Notes: generated by a model not told the origin, from the sequence alone. Counted from the first letter of the stretch, positions 17,347 through 26,820 are shown. The stretch: DNA of 64,000 bases from Wukongibacter sp050859025 (GCF_050859025.1 NZ_CP138200.1:2170001-2234000); one strand, 5' to 3'. Numbers and translations are program-made.

Positions 17347-17952
17347 ATGAAAAAGAAAGCAATTATTAAAAATATATTCTTGGTCATATTAGGGGCTGTT
17401 ATGACCTTTAGCATTATAAATTGGTTTAAACTATTATCCTATAAAGAGCATAAAACGAATATTTATCTTACACAGTCTATTGCTAGTGAAAAAATCCTAA
17501 TAACATCAGCAGGTCAGAGTACAGATACTTATATAATCAAAAATATAGCAAATGAGCTGATGCTACATAATTATTTTATGCCTAAGGCTGAAAGGGTAGA
17601 TTTAGAGCTTGTCCATTCAATCGTTATAGTTGTAGGGTATAGTACAATTGGAGAAATGCTAAATGATAGCTCTTATAAAGATGAGGTTATTCGTATTGAA
17701 AAATTCATTGAGAGTGTACAAGCAGCTGACATGCCAATTATTATGGTCTATATAGGTGGAAAGGCAAGAAGGAATTCTAAAACAGATTACTTCTTAAAAA
17801 GAGTAGGTGAGGCATCTTCATTTATTATTAGTACCCATGACGGCGATTATGATGAATTTATTAGTAGCATTTCCTCTGAAAAAGGTATCCCCCTATCTCT
17901 AGTAGGAGACATTCAAGAGATAAAAGCACCTTTTGCTTCTCTGTATCGTTGA
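17347..17952 (+). CDS. DUF6305 family anchored protein
   Basis: 201 aa. One N-terminal membrane helix (7-27) precedes a soluble domain starting EKILITSAGQSTDTYIIKNIANEL, with VVGYSTIGEM, IIMVYIGGKARRNSKTD and a closing GIPLSLV. This matches what I remember of DUF6305, a family often beside substrate-binding and two-component genes. The GIG and RR segments look like a Rossmann-type small-molecule fold, but no activity is known to me. The gene starts 3 bp after the substrate-binding protein and ends 10 bp before the kinase start, so the four genes are one transcript. Confidence 0.6.
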   Translation: MKKKAIIKNIFLVILGAVMTFSIINWFKLLSYKEHKTNIYLTQSIASEKILITSAGQSTDTYIIKNIANELMLHNYFMPKAERVDLELVHSIVIVVGYSTIGEMLNDSSYKDEVIRIEKFIESVQAADMPIIMVYIGGKARRNSKTDYFLKRVGEASSFIISTHDGDYDEFISSISSEKGIPLSLVGDIQEIKAPFASLYR

Positions 17953-17962
17953 GGTGAAGTTT

Positions 17963-19336
17963 ATGTTAAAGAAAAGATATCATATCAATTTAAATTCTAT
18001 GTTTGGATATATGTTAATGATAGTAGTAACGATTATTCCTTTTATATCAAAATCCTATCTGTTTAGTATTATAGTCTGGATTCGTGAAGCTATTAACTCA
18101 GGAGACAGTGGGAATCTAGTATTAGCTTCGGCTTCTACAAATACCTTTTTTACCATATATAATATATTGCTATATATAAGTATATTGCTTATTATAGGTC
18201 AGATGAAAGCATTAAAATCATATAGCGATGTAAAAAAACGAGTTGTACTTATTTTATTGTTTCTATTTATAAAAGCTATTTTTCATAGATGGCTGATGTT
18301 GCCGTGGGAGCCCTTAAATGATGTATTAGCATTATTTCTTATTACATTGTTAATGAAAATTTCTAAGGAGCAAATGGTTTTTATATCTAACATAATTGTT
18401 AGCGTTCAAGTATTTTTTGCTATTCAGTGGATTAATATTATGCCTATTTTATCAAACTTTAGAATTGGAGTTAATGATATTTCAGTTAGTATTAAGATCG
18501 TTGCTCTTTATTTAGAAAGTGAATCCATATTAAATACAGTTGGCATTGCTTTTTTAATTCCGCTTATATTTTCTTCAATGATGACAGCATTATTATATAG
18601 ATTTCATCATAGAAATATGGTTATTGTAGAAGAAAATTATCAAAAAGCTAGAGCTCTGGAGAGTATGCAGGCTAAAGTTATGGAAAATAGAATTTATCAA
18701 GAAATCAATGCCTTAGCCCATGATCTAAAAACGCCACTCGTGACTATAAGGGGATTGAATTCTTTACTTCTTTTATCTAAGGACTTAGATAAGCTATCTG
18801 CCTACAGTGAAAGAATTGAAAGTGCTGTGGAGAAGATGAGTGAAATGATTTCCAGCTTCCTTTATGGGAAATCTAGACAAGTTTTAGATATACCTGTTTT
18901 AATTAATTATATACGATCTCAAATACCAATTGAAGATGAGTCTTTACAATTCATTATTGAGTACAAAGAATCTCTTCCTCCTATTATTGTAAATAAAATT
19001 AGGGTTTCAAGAGCTATAATAAACTTAATAGAAAATGCAATTATAGCAGAATGTACTGAGCCAGAAAAAAGGATACTAATAAAGATAGAAAAAGATGAGT
19101 TTAATATTATCTTTAAGATTATAGACAATGGTATTGGGATTCCCTCAAATGAATTAGAACATATTTGGAAAATCGGACATTCAACGAACAATACCTCTGG
19201 ATTAGGATTACCATTTGCCAAACAAACTATTGAGGAGAACAACGGAACTATAAGCCTAGAAAGTAAATATGGTATAGGTACGACGGTAACCGTTAAATTG
19301 CCCATCGCAAATGAAGAAAATAGGGGGGAAGAATAG
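17963..19336 (+). CDS. Multi-TM sensor histidine kinase
   Basis: 457 aa. The first 215 residues hold about six or seven membrane helices with short loops, not a periplasmic sensor domain. The kinase part has the H box EINALAHDLKTPLVT, N box NLIENAI, G1 DNGIGIP and G2 TSGLGLPFAKQ. The start ATG at 17963 follows GAGGTG (17951-17956); an upstream in-frame start has no ribosome site. The last bases overlap the response regulator (TAGTG). Because the membrane part is helical only, the signal probably comes from the anchored binding protein and DUF6305 protein encoded just upstream. Confidence 0.9.
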   Translation: MLKKRYHINLNSMFGYMLMIVVTIIPFISKSYLFSIIVWIREAINSGDSGNLVLASASTNTFFTIYNILLYISILLIIGQMKALKSYSDVKKRVVLILLFLFIKAIFHRWLMLPWEPLNDVLALFLITLLMKISKEQMVFISNIIVSVQVFFAIQWINIMPILSNFRIGVNDISVSIKIVALYLESESILNTVGIAFLIPLIFSSMMTALLYRFHHRNMVIVEENYQKARALESMQAKVMENRIYQEINALAHDLKTPLVTIRGLNSLLLLSKDLDKLSAYSERIESAVEKMSEMISSFLYGKSRQVLDIPVLINYIRSQIPIEDESLQFIIEYKESLPPIIVNKIRVSRAIINLIENAIIAECTEPEKRILIKIEKDEFNIIFKIIDNGIGIPSNELEHIWKIGHSTNNTSGLGLPFAKQTIEENNGTISLESKYGIGTTVTVKLPIANEENRGEE

Positions 19337-19974
19337 TGGCGAATGCAGTGAAGATTGTTGTTATTGATGATGAAGAAGATATATTGTTTACACTTAAGGA
19401 GATATGTGATTTTTGTGGATATGAGGCCTACACTGCCAATAGTGGCGAGGAAGGAATAAAATTAGTTAAACGAGTTAAACCTAAATTAGTTATTGTTGAT
19501 TATCATATGCCAGGCCTTAACGGTTTAACCACTGTAAAAAAGCTTAAAAGTATGATGTCAGAATTGGCAATACTTGTCCTTACAGTAGATGAGAGACAGG
19601 AAATATCAGATAAGTTCATGGATGTAGGAGCAACAGACTTTGCGATAAAGCCTATTAAAGCTCCTGATCTAATTGCAAGGATTAAAGTAAATTTACATAT
19701 ATACGACGTAAATCAAGAACTCAACGCAAAAAGACAGAGAGTATATTTAGATAAAGGTATTAGTACAGCAACATTAGATCTAATTAAAAATTATATTAAG
19801 TTACAGGAGAAGGAAGTTACCATAAGTGATATAACTAAGGGAGTAAATTTAGCTTATCAAACTGTGCATAGATATGTGCAATATATGTTAGAACAAGAAG
19901 AACTTGAAATAGTTCATATATATGGAAAGCTGGGCAGGCCTAAAAACCGATATAAATTAAAGACTGAAAGTTAA
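19336..19974 (+). CDS. Response regulator, CitB/DcuR-like output
   Basis: 212 aa. Receiver domain (6-120) with VVIDDEED, phospho-acceptor Asp in LVIVDYHMPGLNG, Thr in LVLTVDE and Lys in FAIKPIK. The C-terminal domain has a helix-turn-helix (VNLAYQTVHRYVQYMLEQ) followed by GKLGRPKNRYKL. This matches the DNA-binding end of CitB/DcuR-type regulators of carboxylate metabolism. A GTG start overlaps the kinase stop codon by one base. The cognate sensor is the kinase immediately upstream; targets are not visible. Confidence 0.88.
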   Translation: MANAVKIVVIDDEEDILFTLKEICDFCGYEAYTANSGEEGIKLVKRVKPKLVIVDYHMPGLNGLTTVKKLKSMMSELAILVLTVDERQEISDKFMDVGATDFAIKPIKAPDLIARIKVNLHIYDVNQELNAKRQRVYLDKGISTATLDLIKNYIKLQEKEVTISDITKGVNLAYQTVHRYVQYMLEQEELEIVHIYGKLGRPKNRYKLKTES

Positions 19975-20085
19975 AATGAAGAGGTAGAAAAACAAACGCT
20001 AACAAATTAGAATTTTCCTTTCAAAGTTACAGAATACTTTCTATTTTTTTGAATAATGTTAAATAAATAGAAAGGAGTGATATAT

Positions 20086-20352
20086 ATGGCAGGACTAACT
20101 CAAGATCAATTAACAGACATACTAAATAGGGTTAATGAGACAGACCAAATAAGAAAAAAAGACTTACACGAAGCAATAGCTGTAGCAATTACAGAAAATA
20201 ATAAGAAATTACTCCAAGATATTGAGGCAGCAAATAGTGCTCAGATTCAATCGATTGTTGATAGAAACACAGGGGAAATATACGATACCTTGGAAAGAAA
20301 TAGAAATGAAACTCAGCAGATAATGGAGCAGCATTTGGAAGAGTATCATTGA
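20086..20352 (+). CDS. Small coiled-coil protein, unrecognised
   Basis: 88 aa, acidic and almost wholly helical, with no Cys, Trp or membrane segment. Residues 5-85 have heptad-like spacing rich in Glu, Gln and Asn. The start ATG at 20086 follows AAAGGAGTGATATAT; the in-frame GTG at 20077 lies inside that site. Monocistronic by position. I do not recognise a family; a cytoplasmic oligomerising or adaptor role is possible but unsupported. Confidence 0.6.
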   Translation: MAGLTQDQLTDILNRVNETDQIRKKDLHEAIAVAITENNKKLLQDIEAANSAQIQSIVDRNTGEIYDTLERNRNETQQIMEQHLEEYH

Positions 20353-20392
20353 TAAGCATTTTAAAAGTCCTTCAACAGATATTGGAGTCCTG

Positions 20393-20490
20393 TATAGAGA
20401 TTCTAGTCAAAACTTGATTTATACATATCTAAAGACTTAGTGATTCTAAGAACTTTGGATATATATAAATCAAAGTTTTTATTGTAGATA
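20393..20490. repeat. MITE-like family 1, copy B
   Basis: Starts TATAGAGATTCTAGTCAAAAC and carries TTTATACATATCTAAAG and CTTTGGATATATATAAATC arms. The right end is more decayed than in copies A, C and D. Confidence 0.6.
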
Positions 20491-20616
20491 AAAAATATTA
20501 ACCTTTGAGATTTATTAAACCTTGAAGTTGTTTATCTATAGAGTCACTTTAGATTTTTCTAATAACAAGACATAGTATAGAAGGAAATTACCAGAAATAC
20601 AGAATTTGCATTATAG

Positions 20617-20988
20617 CTAATCAGTTTCAATCTCATGATTATGAATCTCTTTAATTTTCATTTCAATTTTATCTAGATTGAAATCAGCTTCTTCTTTTAT
20701 ACTTTTTCTAAGCATAGGGCCAATATGTTCTATATCATCGAGAATATCATGCAACAGCTCTAAGGCTGCTGTAGCTTCCATAACTTCCTTTGGAGTTTTA
20801 ACTATATTTGCTAGAATAGAAGTTTCTGTTCGAGATGCTACTAAGGGTATGCTAATTCCATCAACATAAACGTATGTACGACGACCAGGGCCACGGTTTT
20901 CTTCAATGGGGTCTAGAGCAACGATTTTGTCAGAGCGTACAAATTTCCCGTAACCAAGTGGAATAATAGCATTTTCTCTTATTTCCAT
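20617..20988 (-). CDS. RemA/DUF370-like protein with C-terminal extension
   Basis: 123 aa. IIPLGYGKFVRSDKIVALDP (8-27) and GRRTYVYVDGISIPLVASRTETSI align with the two conserved halves of RemA (IGFGNIVxxxRIIAI and GRRTRAVIIMDSDHVILSAxQPET). RemA is a DNA-binding regulator of matrix genes in Bacillus. Here the loop between the halves is shorter, and a helical acidic tail of about 55 residues is added (VMEATAALELLHDILDDIEHIG...). The start ATG at 20988 follows AAAGGATGG. Nothing nearby is matrix-related. It could be a diverged DUF370 regulator; no DNA-binding is shown. Confidence 0.6.
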   Translation of the reverse strand: MEIRENAIIPLGYGKFVRSDKIVALDPIEENRGPGRRTYVYVDGISIPLVASRTETSILANIVKTPKEVMEATAALELLHDILDDIEHIGPMLRKSIKEEADFNLDKIEMKIKEIHNHEIETD

Positions 20989-21178
20989 AATACACCATCC
21001 TTTTAGTTGCTATTTCATTATAAATATTTTATTCAGGACATAGAGTATTATACCCTGTAAATAGAAATAAATTTGAACAAAAGAAATACAACATAAAATA
21101 CACACATTTGACTGATGTTATACGTAATATGGTAAGAGAAGGACAAAGTTCATAGGAGATGGTGGTGGATAGAAGAAA

Positions 21179-21346
21179 ATGGTATATGTCTTAGTATTTC
21201 TTTTGGGATTTATTACCTGTTACTTCTTAGTTACAATTGCAAACTCTAATACAAAAAAGAACCTTAAAGCACAAAAAAGAACTGCACAGTATTTATATAG
21301 GCTTAGATTAGGATGGTTAAGATTAAAATATAAAATCAGACGATAA
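21179..21346 (+). CDS. Small single-TM protein
   Basis: 55 aa. An N-terminal membrane helix (MVYVLVFLLGFITCYFLVTIA) is followed by a strongly basic tail (about 15 Lys/Arg in 35 residues). An in-frame TAG at 21170 fixes the start at the ATG. The ribosome site is GGTGGTGG, somewhat far upstream. Function unknown. Confidence 0.5.
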   Translation: MVYVLVFLLGFITCYFLVTIANSNTKKNLKAQKRTAQYLYRLRLGWLRLKYKIRR

Positions 21347-21481
21347 AGAATCCACTTTAATTGTTAAAAAAAGTTAATATTTTCTTAATAATTTGGTAAG
21401 TTTGAGTTAACCTTTTATAGTTAATATATAATTATAAAAAACAGAGAAAATATTATAGGGAAATGAGTGGAGGGGGAAACC

Positions 21482-21553
21482 ATGATTAGTTATTCCTATA
21501 TAATACTACCAGAGGCTAATCAGTGTAAAGGACCGATAGAGGAGCCTATGTAA
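21482..21553 (+). CDS. 23-residue peptide ORF with strong ribosome site
   Basis: ATG at 21482 follows GGAGGGGG by five bases, among the strongest sites in the window. The peptide is MISYSYIILPEANQCKGPIEEPM by codon. A TTGAGT/TATATA promoter (21402 and 21425, 17 bp apart) lies upstream, and a terminator ends at 21612, so it is a self-contained tiny transcription unit directly before a two-component operon. No family recognised. Confidence 0.4.
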   Translation: MISYSYIILPEANQCKGPIEEPM

Positions 21554-21581
21554 TATAATAATATTTTATCTAATCTTATAG

Positions 21582-21612
21582 ACAATCTTGTTTAGCGAGA
21601 TTGTTTTTTTTA
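21582..21612 (+). terminator. Terminator after the 23-aa ORF
   Basis: ACAATCT / AGATTGT stem with a 9-nt loop and a TTTTTTTT run, 30 bp after the small ORF. Confidence 0.8.
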
Positions 21613-21784
21613 TTGAGATTATTTATCTAGGAAAAGCTCTGATGAGGTAAAGCTGTTTTAGGATTTTTATATTTTGAAAATTTATTACGAATTATTAACA
21701 TGTGATATAATATTCTTAACAAAATAATAATAAAATTTTTTTATGTCAAAATATATTCATAGCCATTTTCTTAGGGGGATCATA

Positions 21785-22486
21785 ATGTTAGAAAATAGGA
21801 TTCTAGTTGTAGATGATGAAATAGAAATATGTGAATTGATAAGAGATTATCTAAGAAGAGAAGGGTTTGAGGTAATTTTAGCACATGATGGAAAACAGGC
21901 ATTAGAATATTATCGACAGCATAGCCCTTTATTAATGATATTAGATGTAATGCTTCCCAAATTAGATGGTATGGAAGTTTGTCGAATTGTAAGAGCTGAA
22001 TCTTCAATTCCAATAATAATGCTTAGTGCTAAAAAGAGTGATATTGATAAGATACTTGGTCTAGGATTAGGTGCAGATGATTATATTAGTAAGCCCTTTA
22101 GTACTAGGGAGCTAGTTGCTAGGGTAAAGGCTAATATTAGAAGATATACAATGTTATCTTCTAATAAAGATTCTAATGACCACCTTCTAAGATATGGTAG
22201 CTTGAAAATAGATAAAAAGGGTTATAATGTTTATATCGACGGCGAAAATGTCGATTTAGCTGCAAAGGAATTTGAGGTTTTATTACTTTTAGCACTGCAT
22301 CCCCATCAAGTTTTTACCCGTGAGAAAATATTTGAGAGGATATGGGGATATAATGAATTTGGAGATATTAGTACAATAACTGTTCATATAAGGAAGATTC
22401 GAGAAAAAATAGAGAAAAATCCCTCAAGCCCAAAGTATATTAGGACTGTTTGGGGTGTGGGTTACAAATTTACAGGTGGTGAATGA
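21785..22486 (+). CDS. OmpR/PhoB-type response regulator
   Basis: 233 aa. Receiver domain with VVDDE (8-12), the Asp in MILDVMLPKLDGMEV, Ser in IIMLSAK and Lys in YISKPFSTREL. A winged-helix Trans_reg_C domain follows (LDxKxxxVYIDGENVDLAAKEFEVLLLLALHPHQVFTREKIFERIW ... YIRTVWGVGYKF). The start ATG at 21785 follows TTAGGGGG; an upstream in-frame ATG has no ribosome site. Its stop overlaps the kinase start by four bases (ATGA), so the two are translationally coupled. The layout is similar to VanR or PhoP-type cell-envelope systems; the signal is unknown. Confidence 0.93.
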   Translation: MLENRILVVDDEIEICELIRDYLRREGFEVILAHDGKQALEYYRQHSPLLMILDVMLPKLDGMEVCRIVRAESSIPIIMLSAKKSDIDKILGLGLGADDYISKPFSTRELVARVKANIRRYTMLSSNKDSNDHLLRYGSLKIDKKGYNVYIDGENVDLAAKEFEVLLLLALHPHQVFTREKIFERIWGYNEFGDISTITVHIRKIREKIEKNPSSPKYIRTVWGVGYKFTGGE

Positions 22487-23895
22487 TGAGGTTTGGTATT
22501 AGAGTAAAATTATTTATTTCATTTACCATAGTTATTGTACTGCCCTTAATATTAACAGGACTTCTGCTCTATTACTTTACTACTCAGCTTCAAAATGATC
22601 CAAGGATAAGGGAATTAGAAAAAATTAAACTTGGAAGACATGAAATTGTTGATATAATTGAGGATAACTATTCAATGATTAGTGAAAGTGAGAAGCTATA
22701 CAAAATTATAAAGCCTTTATTAGAAAAATATCATCTAAATATAGAAATTCAGGATGTAGATGGATATACATTACTTGATTCAGAGGATTTTGATGATGCT
22801 TCAGATGAAAATTCTAAGAATGAAAAAGTAGATGGAAATAATATAAAAATAAAAAATAAGACACTTCTTAATGTATTTCATAATAATAAAGTGATTTTAA
22901 AAGTTATATTTTATCAATATAAAAGTGATAAATCTATAGAAGAAAAGGCAAAGCTTTATAAAATGTTAACCTATGGATTGGGAGGAATATGTTTAATAGT
23001 TCTAGTAATAATATTTACTTGGTATATGTCAGGAACAATACTAAAGCCCCTGAAGGAGCTTAGTAGAGCGACTGAAAATATCTCTAAGGGAAATCTAGAA
23101 TACGAAATAAGGTATAAAAACAATGATGAGATAGGAAAATTTTGTATTGCTTTTGATACTATGAGAGAAAAATTGAAAAAATCACTTGAAAAACAGGTTG
23201 AGTACGAAAAATCACGGAGAGAGTTAATAGCGAGCATATCCCATGACCTTAGAACGCCAATTACTTCTATTAAAGGATATGTTGATGGATTAGATGAGGG
23301 GATTGCTTCAGATAAAGATATGTTTCAAAGATATATATCAGTGATTAAAGATAAGACACAAAAATTAGACCATTTAATAGATGATCTCTTTCAATATTCT
23401 AAAATGGAGTCTGGGCAACTTGCTATGAATATTCAATGTGTAAATAGTATGGAGTTTTTTGAAGAAATTTTTGGGAATCTAGAAATTGAATTTAAAGATA
23501 GCCCTATTGATTTTGTGGTACAACGACCAATACCAAAAGTAGAGATAAATATAGATTACTATAGAATAAATCAAGTTATTGACAATCTTATGCAGAATGC
23601 TAGAAGGTATGTATGTGACGAAGGTAAAATAGTAGTTGGGGCAGATATAAAGGATGATAAGATAGAAGTTTTTGTTAAAGATAACGGGCAAGGCATCTCG
23701 GCTAAAGATTTGCCCTATGTTTTTGAAAAGTTCTATAGGGGAGAAAAGTCAAGGTCTAGGGAATATGGTGGTTCTGGATTAGGACTATCTATATGTAAAT
23801 ATATTGTTGAAGCCCATAATGGAACGATATGGATTGAAGCTAATGAAGGGAATGGAACGATATTCTATTTTTCTTTACCTATAAATAATAAATAA
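22483..23895 (+). CDS. HAMP-containing sensor histidine kinase
   Basis: 470 aa. TM1 (about 8-30), an extracytoplasmic domain of roughly 130 residues rich in Asp and Lys, TM2 (about 163-185), HAMP (ILKPLKELSRATENISKGNLEYE), H box SISHDLRTPITSIKGYVDGL, N box QVIDNLMQNARRY, G1 DNGQGI, F box VFEKFYRGEKS and G2 GGSGLGLSICKYIV. It is a standard class I kinase paired with the OmpR-type regulator upstream. MM at the start allows ATG 22483 or 22486. Confidence 0.93.
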   Translation: MMRFGIRVKLFISFTIVIVLPLILTGLLLYYFTTQLQNDPRIRELEKIKLGRHEIVDIIEDNYSMISESEKLYKIIKPLLEKYHLNIEIQDVDGYTLLDSEDFDDASDENSKNEKVDGNNIKIKNKTLLNVFHNNKVILKVIFYQYKSDKSIEEKAKLYKMLTYGLGGICLIVLVIIFTWYMSGTILKPLKELSRATENISKGNLEYEIRYKNNDEIGKFCIAFDTMREKLKKSLEKQVEYEKSRRELIASISHDLRTPITSIKGYVDGLDEGIASDKDMFQRYISVIKDKTQKLDHLIDDLFQYSKMESGQLAMNIQCVNSMEFFEEIFGNLEIEFKDSPIDFVVQRPIPKVEINIDYYRINQVIDNLMQNARRYVCDEGKIVVGADIKDDKIEVFVKDNGQGISAKDLPYVFEKFYRGEKSRSREYGGSGLGLSICKYIVEAHNGTIWIEANEGNGTIFYFSLPINNK

Positions 23896-24061
23896 AGAAA
23901 TTTTTCACTAATAGAAGATAGAATGAAAAGGGGAGAGGGAAGATTATTAGTGGTATAAAAAGAGCACATATTCTAAAATGATTAGAAAAGCAACTAAACC
24001 TAAATATAGAAATACTGATATTTACTTTATTATATAATAAATATGAAAATGAGGATGTATT

Positions 24062-25513
24062 ATGATTAAGATTAATTGGAAACCTATTAAGAATTCGTCA
24101 ACCCCCATATATAAGCAAATAGTGAACTATTTTAAAACGAAGATTGGTAATGGGGAATGGCCGGTAGGTTCTTCAATACCAACTCAGCGTAAATTAGCAC
24201 AAATATTTGAAGTCAATAGAAGTACTATTGTTTCGGCTTTAGATGAATTGAAGGCTGAGGGGATATTAGAGGGAAGAGGTAAGGGTGGAACTAAAATAGT
24301 AAGTCGATTTTTACCATATATATCGAATAGTCAACCGAACTGGCATTCATATATAGAAGATGGGATTCATATACCAAACTTTAAGACTATAAAACAGATC
24401 AATAATTTAGAGCTTCAGAATAATTATATTAGGTTAAGTACTGGAGAAGCTTCACCAGACTTATTTCCAAAGGAAAAGATGTCAATTATTTTAAATGAAG
24501 TCTCCAAAAGCATTAATAATTTGGGATACGAAGGCCCTAATGGAATGTTATATCTTAGAGAACAAATCAGTAAATACTTAAGGTCTTACGGAATAAAGGC
24601 CTCAACTTCATCAATACTCATTGTATCAGGAGCATTACAAGCCATTCAATTGATTTCTATAGGGCTATTACAGCCTGGAGCGACGGTTTTTTTAGAAAAA
24701 CCGTCGTATATGTATTCCCTTAAGATTTTTCAATCAATGGGAATGAGAAGATGTGGGATAGAGATGGATGATGAAGGAATTAAGGCTAGTCTAATTTCTG
24801 GATATAAGAAGAAGAACAAACCCTCTATACTTTATACAATACCGAATTTTCAAAATCCGTCGGGAAATGTTTTATCCCTTAATAGGCGTGAAGAGCTTAT
24901 AGAAATATGTCAGAAAGAAAAACTACCAGTTATTGAGGATGATGTGTATAGAGAACTCTGGATTGATAAGCCTCCTCCAAGGACTTTGAAAAGTATGGAT
25001 AACAGTGGATTAGTCCTATATGTAGGAAGTGTATCCAAGACCTTAAGCCCAGGATTAAGAATCGGATGGATTGTTGGTCCACAACCTGTTATTGAACGTC
25101 TTGCTGATATAAAAATGCAAACAGATTATGGGTCTAGCTCATTATCCCAGATAACAGTAGCTAAGTGGATAGAAACAGGTCTATATCAAGAACATCTAGA
25201 GTATCTCAGAAAGCAGCTATGTATAAGAAGGATGGTAACAATTGAAGCCTTAGAGAAATATTTCTCAGATATAGCTAAATGGAATGTTCCAAGTGGAGGA
25301 TATTATATATGGCTTTCATTAACATATCCTTTAAATATGCATAGACTTTTTGATGAAGCATGTAAAATAGGAATATTAATGTATCCGGGATATATATATG
25401 ATTCAGATTCAAATCAAAATCTAAGGATATCCTATTCATATGCTTCTATTGAAGATTTAGAAAAAGGACTATATAAGTTATCTCAGTTAATAAGAAAACT
25501 AAAACAATCATAA
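24062..25513 (+). CDS. MocR-type GntR/aminotransferase regulator
   Basis: 483 aa. N-terminal GntR winged helix (12-80: PIYKQIVNYFKTKIGNGEWPVGSSIPTQRKLA, NRSTIVSALDELKAEGIL). The rest is a fold-type I aminotransferase domain with GEASPDLFP, NLGYEGPNGMLYLRE, IPNFQNPSG, EDDVYRELW and the PLP lysine in VGSVSKTLSPGLRIGW. MocR proteins sense PLP or an amino-acid aldimine and control vitamin B6, GABA or amino-acid genes. The next gene on the same strand is an alanine/ornithine-racemase-family PLP enzyme, a plausible target. A terminator lies between them. Confidence 0.93.
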   Translation: MIKINWKPIKNSSTPIYKQIVNYFKTKIGNGEWPVGSSIPTQRKLAQIFEVNRSTIVSALDELKAEGILEGRGKGGTKIVSRFLPYISNSQPNWHSYIEDGIHIPNFKTIKQINNLELQNNYIRLSTGEASPDLFPKEKMSIILNEVSKSINNLGYEGPNGMLYLREQISKYLRSYGIKASTSSILIVSGALQAIQLISIGLLQPGATVFLEKPSYMYSLKIFQSMGMRRCGIEMDDEGIKASLISGYKKKNKPSILYTIPNFQNPSGNVLSLNRREELIEICQKEKLPVIEDDVYRELWIDKPPPRTLKSMDNSGLVLYVGSVSKTLSPGLRIGWIVGPQPVIERLADIKMQTDYGSSSLSQITVAKWIETGLYQEHLEYLRKQLCIRRMVTIEALEKYFSDIAKWNVPSGGYYIWLSLTYPLNMHRLFDEACKIGILMYPGYIYDSDSNQNLRISYSYASIEDLEKGLYKLSQLIRKLKQS

Positions 25514-25521
25514 CAAGATAT

Positions 25522-25553
25522 CTAACCATAATAGATTATATGGTTGTTTTTTT
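25522..25553 (+). terminator. Terminator after the MocR gene
   Basis: AACCATA (25524-25530) and TATGGTT (25539-25545) stem followed by GTTTTTTTG. Confidence 0.8.
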
Positions 25554-25683
25554 GTTTTTGGTTGGCTAGTTAATATTTAATATGGTTGGAGATATTTAAT
25601 TACTAATTCTTTATAATAGAATAAATAATCTTACATCTGATGACATGTCAATTAATATGTAGCTAATTAAAGGGGGAGATGTC

Positions 25684-26820
25684 ATGTCTAAAAGTAAAAA
25701 TAGAAATGAGCTTAGTCAAATAGATAATATGAAAGGTATCAAATATCCTGTTTTGCAAATTGATTTGAAAAAAGTATATGAAAATGTGAAATATATGGTA
25801 AATTTATGTAATTCTAAGGGTATTAGTATTGCTGGTGTTGTAAAAGGCTTCAATGGCTTACCTAAGGTTGTAGAACAGTTTGTTGATGCTGGATGCAAAT
25901 ATATTGCCAACTCTAGAATGGATCAAATAGTTAAACTAAAAGAAGACGGAATAAACCTGCCAACTATGCTAGTCCGTATACCAATGTTTAGTGAAATTAA
26001 AGATCTGGTAAAATATGTAGATATTAGCTTGAATTCGGAGCTTGATACTTTATACAGAATAGAACAAGAATGTATATCTCAAAACAAAAAACATAAGGTT
26101 GTACTTATGTTTGATCTTGGTGATTTACGTGAAGGAGTCATTGACGAAGAGGAGTTTATTGAATTAGCCTTATACGTAGAGAATTCTTTACAGAAAGTAG
26201 AGTTATATGGAGTTGGTACAAATTTAGGGTGTTATGGAGCTATAAAACCTACAGAAGAAAACTTAGGTAAATTATGCTCTATTGCTGAAGAAATTGAAAG
26301 GAAGATTAAAAGGAGACTAGATATAATCTCTGGAGGTGCAACATCCTCTATTCCATTATTAATAGATGGAGAAATGCCTAAAAGGATAAACAATTTAAGA
26401 ATAGGGGAAGCAATAATCCTAGCTAGGGATTTAGCTGATTATTGGGGTTATGACATGAATGGTATGAATCAAGATACATTTATTTTAAAGGCACAGGTTG
26501 TAGAGCTAAAGGATAAACCCTCCCATCCAATAGGTGAGATGTTTATTGATGCCTTTGGAAATAGACCTACATTTATAGATAGAGGGATACGTAAAAGGGC
26601 CATATTGGCTATTGGAAAACAGGATTTTGCATCCCATGATCAACTAATACCTTGTATAAAGGGAATTGAGATTGTTGGGAGCAGCAGTGACCACTTAATA
26701 ATAGACATTGAAGACTGCAAGCAAAATATTAAACTAGGGGATGTTATAGATTTTCAAATGTATTATCAACCTATGTTATACTTGAGTGCTTCTAGGTCCG
26801 TAACAAAGACTTATGTATAA
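25684..26820 (+). CDS. Alanine/ornithine racemase family PLP enzyme
   Basis: 378 aa. Fold-type III PLP barrel: the cofactor lysine sits in AGVVKGFNG (about 50-58), followed by GCKYIANSRMDQI, VLMFDLGDLREG, LYGVGTNLGCYG and DIISGGATSS for phosphate binding. The last 120 residues form the beta domain. The pattern fits the Orr group (ornithine racemase of clostridial ornithine fermentation) and related amino-acid racemases better than Alr. The oxidative and reductive ornithine pathway genes are not in the window, so the substrate is open. The start ATG follows AAAGGGGGAGATGTC. The preceding MocR regulator may control it. Confidence 0.82.
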   Translation: MSKSKNRNELSQIDNMKGIKYPVLQIDLKKVYENVKYMVNLCNSKGISIAGVVKGFNGLPKVVEQFVDAGCKYIANSRMDQIVKLKEDGINLPTMLVRIPMFSEIKDLVKYVDISLNSELDTLYRIEQECISQNKKHKVVLMFDLGDLREGVIDEEEFIELALYVENSLQKVELYGVGTNLGCYGAIKPTEENLGKLCSIAEEIERKIKRRLDIISGGATSSIPLLIDGEMPKRINNLRIGEAIILARDLADYWGYDMNGMNQDTFILKAQVVELKDKPSHPIGEMFIDAFGNRPTFIDRGIRKRAILAIGKQDFASHDQLIPCIKGIEIVGSSSDHLIIDIEDCKQNIKLGDVIDFQMYYQPMLYLSASRSVTKTYV

